Positions 9,024 to 15,500 of a DNA stretch of 21,750 nucleotides are shown here, in pieces. How positions within the stretch are numbered: the first letter of the stretch is position 1; each line of letters begins with the position of its first letter. The notes below the pieces were generated by a model. It was given only the letters and a program-made list of their open reading frames with translations, ran no database searches and had not been told where the DNA came from. The position numbers were made by a program, and so were the translations under genes. The stretch is from JBFWNG01 sp050251195 (GTDB taxonomy: Bacteria; Bdellovibrionota_B; Oligoflexia; Oligoflexales; Oligoflexaceae). The DNA lies in NCBI GenBank assembly GCA_050251195.1, contig JBFWNG010000025.1, positions 1 to 21,750 of the forward strand, written 5' to 3'.

Positions 9024-11345
9024 TCATTCGCGGTTGTGGACGGTCCAATGGGTTTCCAGTTTCAGGGAAGCATTCTTATGCGGTTGCCAGACGATTCCCC
9101 ATTTATTTTCGTAAAGCCGTCGGTTCTCTTCAAAGATGCGGTCGTAATCGCCGGTCTTGATCAGTTTGCCGAAAGCAGCCTGCCCGAAATGGTGAACAAA
9201 CACGTCAGAGGCGCAAACCACGCGATAACCCGCTTTTCGCACTCGCACTGAATAATCATCGTCTTCAAACATGCCAACGCCGAATTGTTCGTCCAGCGGG
9301 CCAATCTTTTCAAAAACTTCGCGTCGCATCGCCACACAGAACATCGCCAGCATGTGAATGTCGGCGATTTGCAGATCATGCCTCCAAATGTGTTCCTGCG
9401 CGTAGCTTTCCATTTGCGCCCAGCTTTTATAATTAACATCTATTTTCGCTTCATTTCCAACAAAGTTGGTCATTGGCCCGACCAGTCCGATTTCGGAATC
9501 GTCCAGGTGCCTTAACAAACGACTCAGCCATCCGCGCGGAACGATCGTGTCGTTGTTGAGCAAAACCAGATAATCGCCTTCGGCAATTTCTATCCCCTGA
9601 TTGTTGGCTTTGGCAAATCCCTTGTTGCCGTCATTCAATATCAACTTCAGCGCCGGTTCGCGTTCGGCCAGTTGTCGCAGGTATTCAGGCGTGCCGTCGG
9701 CCGAGTCATTATCAATGACTATGACTTCATAATTCGGATATTCCGTGTTCTCAAATACGCTTTGCAGACACAAACGTGTCAGCGCCAGATTGTTGTAAGT
9801 GACAATTATTATGCTCGCTTGGGGAACCGTCTGGCGAATTCCTGCTTCGATCAACTCGTAACGATTTTGCCAGGTGTGCTCACTGGCCAGACTTCGTCGG
9901 CGTTCAGGCAATTGCGGATCGTTTTCGCAGATTGCCGCGTCCAATTTGGCGATGAAATCTTCGGCGCTTTCGGCCAGGTAAACGAAATCGCGATAGGCTT
10001 TCAACTCAGACATTTTCGTCGCCACGACGGGTTTGCCGCCGCTCAGATATTCGTAAAGTTTGACCGGGTCGGTCGCTTCCGTGATCGGATTGATCTTGAA
10101 CGGAATCGCGCAGACATCGAAATGATATAGGTACTGCGGCATTGTTTCGTATGGCTGTTGTCCCACCATCATGACGTTCGTCAGAGATTGCAACCGAGAA
10201 ACGTCAACGTCGAAAACTCCGCCCAGCAAAACGAATGTGTATTCAGGACGACGACTCGCCGCTTCAACCAGCAAGTCAACATCGAACCAATCCGCGATTG
10301 CGCCGAAATAACCGACGATGGGATGTTTGACGTTCGCGAGCAGTGAATTGGGCTGACATCGGCCGGCGAAAAAATCGTAATCGGCGGCGTTCCTGGCCAG
10401 CACTGTCGGACGTTTTCTCCACTTCCATTTTTCCGCCAACCTCTGAGCCGTCACCACCAGCAAATTGCATTCTTCGACCAATCGCGTTTCGGCTTCAAGG
10501 CTCGAAGGTTTGACGCCGGGAAAGTTTTCCCATTCGTCCATGCAATCGTAAATCACCCGCCAGCCCCAACGATTGCGCGTTTCAATCGCCGTCGCCGCCC
10601 ACGAAGGAATCATCACGTAACCGATCGCTTCATTGATCGAATACTCGCGGCGAAGTTCGTCCAATGATTCCAGCGCCAGTTCCAGGTCCTTGCCTTCGAT
10701 CACTTCGTGAAAAATGTCTTGTTGATAGCGCGCAGCGATTTCGACTTCAAAAACATTTTCGGTCAACAGCCTGAGGCTGAATTTTGGTTTGGCAAAACGA
10801 CTACGGAACTTTGAAACGCTGAGGTAAAAGACTCTGTGGCCGTGCGCCGCAAATTGCGACATGATTTGTTGAGGACGTTGAAACCTGAACGACCAGTCAA
10901 TGATCGAAAAACAGATAACGTCGGCGCGGGCTTTGGCGGCGGACTCGATTGGCAGACCCAGAATCCCCTCGACATCAGCTTCAGGTAAATGCGGCAACAG
11001 AGTGATTGACCGATAAAAATCGCCGTCGCCATTCAATTCCTCGTAAGCCTTTTGCTTTTTCGATCGCAGGTTGTCGGCAATCAAATTGGCCGCCGTCCGC
11101 AAACCGAAACGGCTGCGGACGAATTGCACGGCGCGGCGGCGCGCGCGATGCGGAACAATGACGCGCAACGCCGCGCGAAAAGCCTGATACCACCCATTTG
11201 GCAATTCCTGCCTGACGGCCAGCCGCGCACGGTCAAACAGATTGTATTGATCGCCAGCCACAGGCTGAACATTTTCTTCGCGCATAATATGAGCCAGCTT
11301 TAGATTTCCAGCGAACGGATAAGGGGCAAGAGCGGGTTGGGTCAT
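9024..11345 (-). CDS. Fused glycosyltransferase: GT4/GT1-like domain plus GT2 domain
   Basis: The frame is open back to 11582, but the extra 79 codons run through the inverted repeat at 11484-11553 and have no protein-like features. I place the start at ATG 11345 (MTQPALAPYPFAGNLKLAHI) or the adjacent ATG 11351, giving 773 or 775 residues. Residues about 142-490 are a GT-B domain: ICFSIIDWSFRFQRPQQIMS (144-163), VIYDCMDEWENFPGV, PIVGYFGAIADWFD (342-355) and the donor loop TDPVKLYEYLSGGKPVVAT (425-443). Residues about 508-735 are a GT2 domain: ASIIIVTYNN, VIDNDSAD (543-550), LLNNDT (595-600), FEDDDYSVRVRKAGY (693-707) and VHHFGQAAF. Both active sites look complete, so one polypeptide may add two sugars. 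It is GC-richer than the glycosyltransferase genes downstream. Confidence 0.87.
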   Translation of the reverse strand: MTQPALAPYPFAGNLKLAHIMREENVQPVAGDQYNLFDRARLAVRQELPNGWYQAFRAALRVIVPHRARRRAVQFVRSRFGLRTAANLIADNLRSKKQKAYEELNGDGDFYRSITLLPHLPEADVEGILGLPIESAAKARADVICFSIIDWSFRFQRPQQIMSQFAAHGHRVFYLSVSKFRSRFAKPKFSLRLLTENVFEVEIAARYQQDIFHEVIEGKDLELALESLDELRREYSINEAIGYVMIPSWAATAIETRNRWGWRVIYDCMDEWENFPGVKPSSLEAETRLVEECNLLVVTAQRLAEKWKWRKRPTVLARNAADYDFFAGRCQPNSLLANVKHPIVGYFGAIADWFDVDLLVEAASRRPEYTFVLLGGVFDVDVSRLQSLTNVMMVGQQPYETMPQYLYHFDVCAIPFKINPITEATDPVKLYEYLSGGKPVVATKMSELKAYRDFVYLAESAEDFIAKLDAAICENDPQLPERRRSLASEHTWQNRYELIEAGIRQTVPQASIIIVTYNNLALTRLCLQSVFENTEYPNYEVIVIDNDSADGTPEYLRQLAEREPALKLILNDGNKGFAKANNQGIEIAEGDYLVLLNNDTIVPRGWLSRLLRHLDDSEIGLVGPMTNFVGNEAKIDVNYKSWAQMESYAQEHIWRHDLQIADIHMLAMFCVAMRREVFEKIGPLDEQFGVGMFEDDDYSVRVRKAGYRVVCASDVFVHHFGQAAFGKLIKTGDYDRIFEENRRLYENKWGIVWQPHKNASLKLETHWTVHNRE

Positions 11346-11483
11346 CGCCATCGTTGAAACGGCCAACCGTGAGGCTCTTCTGAAAGTAGCGCGCAATATA
11401 CAACAGCGAAGCCGACCTGGCCAATCCTTGCTGCCGATCTGTCGAGTTTTAAGCTTGTGTTGTGGCTGGCAGAAAATTTTCAA

Positions 11484-11553
11484 CCACGAAGACACACGAA
11501 GAAAACACGAAGCATCGATGAAGTCTTCGTGTTCGCTTTGTGTGACTCCGTGG
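11484..11553. repeat. Imperfect inverted repeat of the CCACGAAGACAC...CTTCGTG type
   Basis: Left arm 11484-11512 and right arm 11525-11553 are 29 bases each and pair at 24 of 29 positions around a 12-base spacer (11513-11524, which contains the palindrome CATCGATG). Each arm is itself built of short units ending in ACGAAG: CCACGAAG, ACACGAAG and ACACGAAG in the left arm. Hairpin elements of this composition are, from memory, scattered through intergenic regions of many environmental bacteria. I cannot count copies here because the window holds only one. Its position inside the 5' extension of the neighbouring open frame argues for a start downstream of it. Confidence 0.7.
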
Positions 11554-11689
11554 GCGGGTTTGATCTGGCAACACGAAAACAATGCGCCAATTGCCGATCA
11601 ATCGAACCCACCTGACAATTCAATGCCGGTCAGCCGAAAGTTTTTCTCCGCTGTTATCAATCGCTTGCGAGCCTTCGGGAAAAAAGTGA

Positions 11690-11716
11690 TTGACAGGTCG
11701 GGAAAAAAACTACACT
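11690..11716 (+). promoter_or_regulatory. Possible sigma70-type promoter toward the Rhs operon
   Basis: TTGACA at 11690-11695 is a perfect -35 box. TACACT at 11711-11716 matches TATAAT at 4 of 6 positions. The spacer is only 15 bases, short for sigma70, and the first gene starts about 380 bases downstream. This is a weak candidate, listed because it is the best match in the region. Confidence 0.25.
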
Positions 11717-12025
11717 TCGCGCCGTCAAACAAACAATCAACCCGACAATCTAATAAAAATCAACAGGTCATTCTCATTGCACTTCAACGCGCGTCCGTAA
11801 CCAACGGCCAAGCCAGTTCGACGCCTGCGTGATTGGCGCGAGGATAAGTTCCAATGCCATCGTCTACGAACGCGGCAATTCAAAAGCTCGCGGACGCCGG
11901 TCAAGTAAGGCGTTGCGTCGCCCCCCTCTGACACAATGAATGTGCCAGTAAGCTCTTAATTCAGCACAAAAATCTCTTGACTGCCTGTGGAGGCCAACAT
12001 TGTCAGCCGCTCCAGCGTGGTCTAT

Positions 12026-12052
12026 CCCTGCGTGCTCATCGCATGCGCAGGG
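12026..12052 (+). promoter_or_regulatory. Leader hairpin upstream of the cupredoxin-like gene
   Basis: CCCTGCG (12026-12032) pairs with CGCAGGG (12046-12052). The internal TGC/GCA pair (12033-12035 and 12041-12043) can extend the stem with a small bulge. It is followed 10 bases later by the palindrome at 12062-12080, so a transcript would carry two stems in series just before the SD. There is no T-run after it, so it is not an intrinsic terminator. Confidence 0.35.
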
Positions 12053-12061
12053 GCTTAACGG

Positions 12062-12080
12062 TTCAGCGCTGAGCGCTGAA
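12062..12080. promoter_or_regulatory. Perfect 9-1-9 palindrome next to the ribosome-binding site
   Basis: TTCAGCGCT, one G, then AGCGCTGAA: both arms pair completely. It ends 4 bases before AAAGGA (12085-12090), the SD of the ATG at 12096. In DNA it has the form of a dimeric repressor operator. In RNA the one-base centre would force the loop open to TGA or more, leaving a 7-8 bp stem that could limit ribosome access. Which of these applies cannot be told here. Confidence 0.45.
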
Positions 12081-12095
12081 TCTGAAAGGATTGTT

Positions 12096-12548
12096 ATGCA
12101 CTTCGCCTTTAGTCGTTTAAGAAAAAATGGATTGTTCGCCATTGGGCTGAGCTTGCTCCTTGCCCTGAGCGCCGTAGCCATGGGGTGGCGACTTTGGCCG
12201 CGCCCGTCGGCGGCAGGCACAGCCGCGCTTCCCACGCAAGGACAAGCGAACAAAGACCGCGTTCCGACAGTCTTTGTGACCCTCACCCGATTCGGCTTTC
12301 AGCCTGCCGCGATGAAGTTGCCGGAAGGAAAAGCTTTACTCGTTGTGCGCAATATAAGCGGGGCGGACAAACTGCAATTGGAATTGGCCGAAGTGCGCGG
12401 GCAGAAACTGGTGGTTGAAAAAACCAAAGAAGAGAAGCCTTTTTGGGAAAAGCCGCTCAACCTCAAAGCCGGAGAATATCGGCTATCAGTCACTGAAAAT
12501 CCCAATTGGGCTTTAGCCCTGACCGTTGTCGCGCCGGATAAAAAATAG
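12096..12548 (+). CDS. Small membrane-anchored cupredoxin-like protein without copper ligands
   Basis: The frame is open from 12000, but ATG 12096 has the SD AAAGGA 5 bases upstream and begins directly with a signal-anchor, so I use it: 150 residues. Residues 1-10 are basic (RLRK), 12-30 are hydrophobic (GLFAIGLSLLLALSAVAMGW), and the rest should lie in the periplasm. Residues about 57-146 look like a cupredoxin-type beta sandwich: TVFVTLTRFGFQPAAMKLPE, then ALLVVRNISGADKLQLELAE, then LKAGEYRLSVTENPNWALAL. The type 1 copper site needs His, Cys and Met or Gln. This protein has no Cys, and its only His is residue 2, so it cannot bind copper that way. It lies 51 bases upstream of the Rhs gene on the same strand and probably shares its transcript. 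It may be an anchoring, folding or export partner of the Rhs protein, which is inference from position. Confidence 0.7.
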   Translation: MHFAFSRLRKNGLFAIGLSLLLALSAVAMGWRLWPRPSAAGTAALPTQGQANKDRVPTVFVTLTRFGFQPAAMKLPEGKALLVVRNISGADKLQLELAEVRGQKLVVEKTKEEKPFWEKPLNLKAGEYRLSVTENPNWALALTVVAPDKK

Positions 12549-12599
12549 TTTTCAAACCCGACTGTCTCACCGTCAGTTTTTCAAGAAAAAGGGGGCCAA

Positions 12600-15500
12600 A
12601 TGTTCACTTTGCATCGTAATAAACTCAGCCTGCGTTTTGCTACCTCGTATTTGCTGCCGCTTCTTTTGTTGATTGGTACAACCGAGGCGCTGGCGCAATA
12701 TAGTCAAACAGCCATTGATGGCCGCACTCCCGCCGATTTGCAGCAAGGCGCGCCTGCCGGAGCCTTTGTGCTTAGCGGGTTTGAGAATATCAACCACTAC
12801 AACGGCAGCTTGAATGTGGCTTTACCATTGCTGGGACTGGGTGGACGCGGAGGCGCAGGATTTGGCATGACGCTCAAGATAGATGAGAAGCTCGGCATTT
12901 ATCGTTATGTGGATTGGAACGAAACCTATGGACAGGACCTGACCTGGTCGGCAGGCGATAGCTGGCGCGTGGGCTATGGGCCGGGCGTAATGATCGGGAA
13001 ATGGGCGACAAATCATCCGCAGGACGGCACTCCGCTGAATTGCCAGCAATATGTGCCGGATTACGAATACAACACACGTTTGTACTTTACCACCGCCGAA
13101 GGCACGGAAATTCAACTGCACGACAAGCAATACGGCGGCAGCCTATATCTTCGCAACCCCTGCACGGTGCCGCCCTCCACGCCGATGCGTAATCGCGGCA
13201 AAGTTTTCGTCAGCGCCGATGGCGAATCAATGACCTTCATCTCTGATGCCGACATCATAGACAACCTGATTACCGACCCCAGTCAGGAATTCTATCCCTC
13301 CGGTTACCTGTTGCTGAGCAATGGCACACGCTATCGAATTGACAACGGCAAGATCAGTTGGCTGCGGGATCGCAATGGCAACAAGACAACATTCACTTAT
13401 CAAGTGCTCTATGGCGGCTATAGCTGGCGCATGCTGACGGCGACCGATTCGCTGAACCGGCAGGTGACAGTCACCTATAACGACACGATTGGCAGCTACG
13501 ATGAAATCATCTACAAAGGCTTTGGCGGCGCTACTCGCAGCATCAAGGTCTGGCATCACTGGATGCATGATGCGATGCGCCCGGATCAAATAATCAAGAA
13601 GGCCAATCAACTGTTCCCGGAAGTTTATAATGGAGGGAACATCTGGTCGGGCGATTATGATTTTGACATGGCCGTTGTTTCCAAAGTGGAGTTGCCGGAT
13701 GGGCGCAGCTACCGGTTTTATTACAATTCGTTTGGCGAAGTCGCGCGCGTGATTCTGCCGACTGGCGGCGGAAGGGATTACGATTATTATTCCCCCTTTT
13801 ATCAAACATACGGCACGAACTCTCTGGGGCTGACCGTTATGCGGCGTCTGAACAAACGCACTACTTACAATACTCTGACGCCCACGACGCCGCCCGGCAA
13901 TCCCCCAGCGGGAACCGTCGAACAGATTGAAAATTACGTCAAAGAAGGAAATTGGAATGGGCCAGCCAATGTCTGGATCGAGACGCGCTCCGCAAACAAT
14001 ACTCTGTTATCGCAGAGCAAAGTGTATTTTCATGGCTCCGGGGCCGACAGCATTCTCAGCAACATCGGCGCCGCCGGCTTCACCGATTGGTTAAGCGGCA
14101 GGGAATATAAGAACGAAGCTTACAATGTGGTCAATGGAGTGGCCGGGAGTTTGTTACGCGTAACGAACAGCACCTGGTCGCCGTCAACTTCTTGTTATTG
14201 CCCGCCGCCTACTCCTCCGCACATAGATGAAGCAGTCTCGACGCTGGTGGACACCAATCAGGTCACGAAACAAACCTTCAGCTACGATCAATACAACAAC
14301 CAGACGGACGTTTACGAATATCATTACGGCACAGGATCGGCGGGATCGCTGGCGCGGCGCATTCATACCGATTATCTGACCTCAGGTTATGACACGATTG
14401 TGGGCGGAACCAGCGCCCCTGATGCAGTAGCCACGATTCACATACGCAGTTTTCCGACAGAGCGGAAAGTCTACGATGCGGGCGGCACTTTGCGCTCCAG
14501 AACAGCCTACGAATACGACAACTACAATCAGGGAAGCTCCGACGCCTTTCACGCATCGCTGGTGAACCGAACCAGCATCAGCGGTCTGGTCAGCCGCAAC
14601 AATCAGACTCCGGCCGGAGGCTACAATCCGGTCATTGATTACAATCGAGGCAACATCACCAAAACCACCAGTTACCTGCTTGATAACAGTGGCAACGTGA
14701 CAGGCTCTGTCAGCAGCCACGCGCAGTACGACATCGCCGGAAACGTCGTCAAAACGCTCGATCCGCGCAGCACGACTTCCAACCTGATCGCCACCAACTT
14801 TGATTTCAGCGACCATTTTGGCTCACCAGACGACGATGCGCGCGCAAATTCCACGCCGATGGAATTGAGCGGGCAATATAGCTTCGCTTTCCCGACCAAA
14901 GTCACCAACGCGCTGGGCCACGAAGCCTACACTCAATTCGATTATTACATCGGCAAACCAGTCAACACCGAAGACCCGAACGGCATCGTCAGCAGCGTTG
15001 CTTATAGCGATGACCTTGACCGTCCGACTCAGGCAATTCAGGCCAGATACAAATACGGCAGCGGAGCGACTTCGGTAAAAAGGCAGACGACCATCGTTTA
15101 CGACGACACGAACCGCAGGATCACAACGTCCGGCGACCGCGACACTTACAACGACAACATTCTGACCGGCAGAGCTTATTACGACGGGCTTGGCCGAACT
15201 TGGCGCAGCGCGGCTTACGAAGGCAACACCGGCGCGGGCAACACCTGGGCGGTCGCCGACACGCAATTCGACGCGCTGGGCAGAGTGTCTCAAGTCTCGA
15301 ATCCTTATCGAGCCGCCGACCCGAACACCGCTTCGCCGCCGTCAGGGACGTGGACGACAACGAGCTACGACGCGCTGAGCCGCGTGATTGAAGTGCAAGC
15401 TCCCGATACGGCAAAGGTCACGACCGGTTACAGCGGCAATACCGTCACCGTCACGGATCAGACGGGCAAGCAGCGCCGCAGCTTGACCGACGCGCTTGGC

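Larger units (their letters stand above)
11352..12095. other. Divergent intergenic region between the glycosyltransferase block and the Rhs locus
   Basis: About 740 bases without a convincing gene. It must hold the promoters for the leftward glycosyltransferase gene and the rightward Rhs operon. Recognisable parts are an imperfect 29-bp inverted repeat (11484-11553), a weak sigma70-like sequence (11690-11716), a hairpin (12026-12052) and a perfect palindrome (12062-12080). Open frames such as 11428-11832 (+) run across the inverted repeat and have no family-like motifs, so I do not call them genes. Confidence 0.6.

Noticed and set aside
8654..9160. Rightward open frame of 168 codons over the ends of two leftward genes
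   Set aside because: Most of it is antisense to well-supported glycosyltransferase genes and it has no family features.
11352..11582. 5' extension of the GT4+GT2 fusion gene back to 11582
   Set aside because: The extension translates through the 29-bp inverted repeat, is rich in Cys/Arg without domain features, and adjacent ATG codons at 11351 and 11345 give a normal N-terminus.
11428..11832. Rightward open frame of 134 codons in the divergent intergenic region
   Set aside because: It crosses the inverted repeat, has no SD or domain, and looks random in composition.
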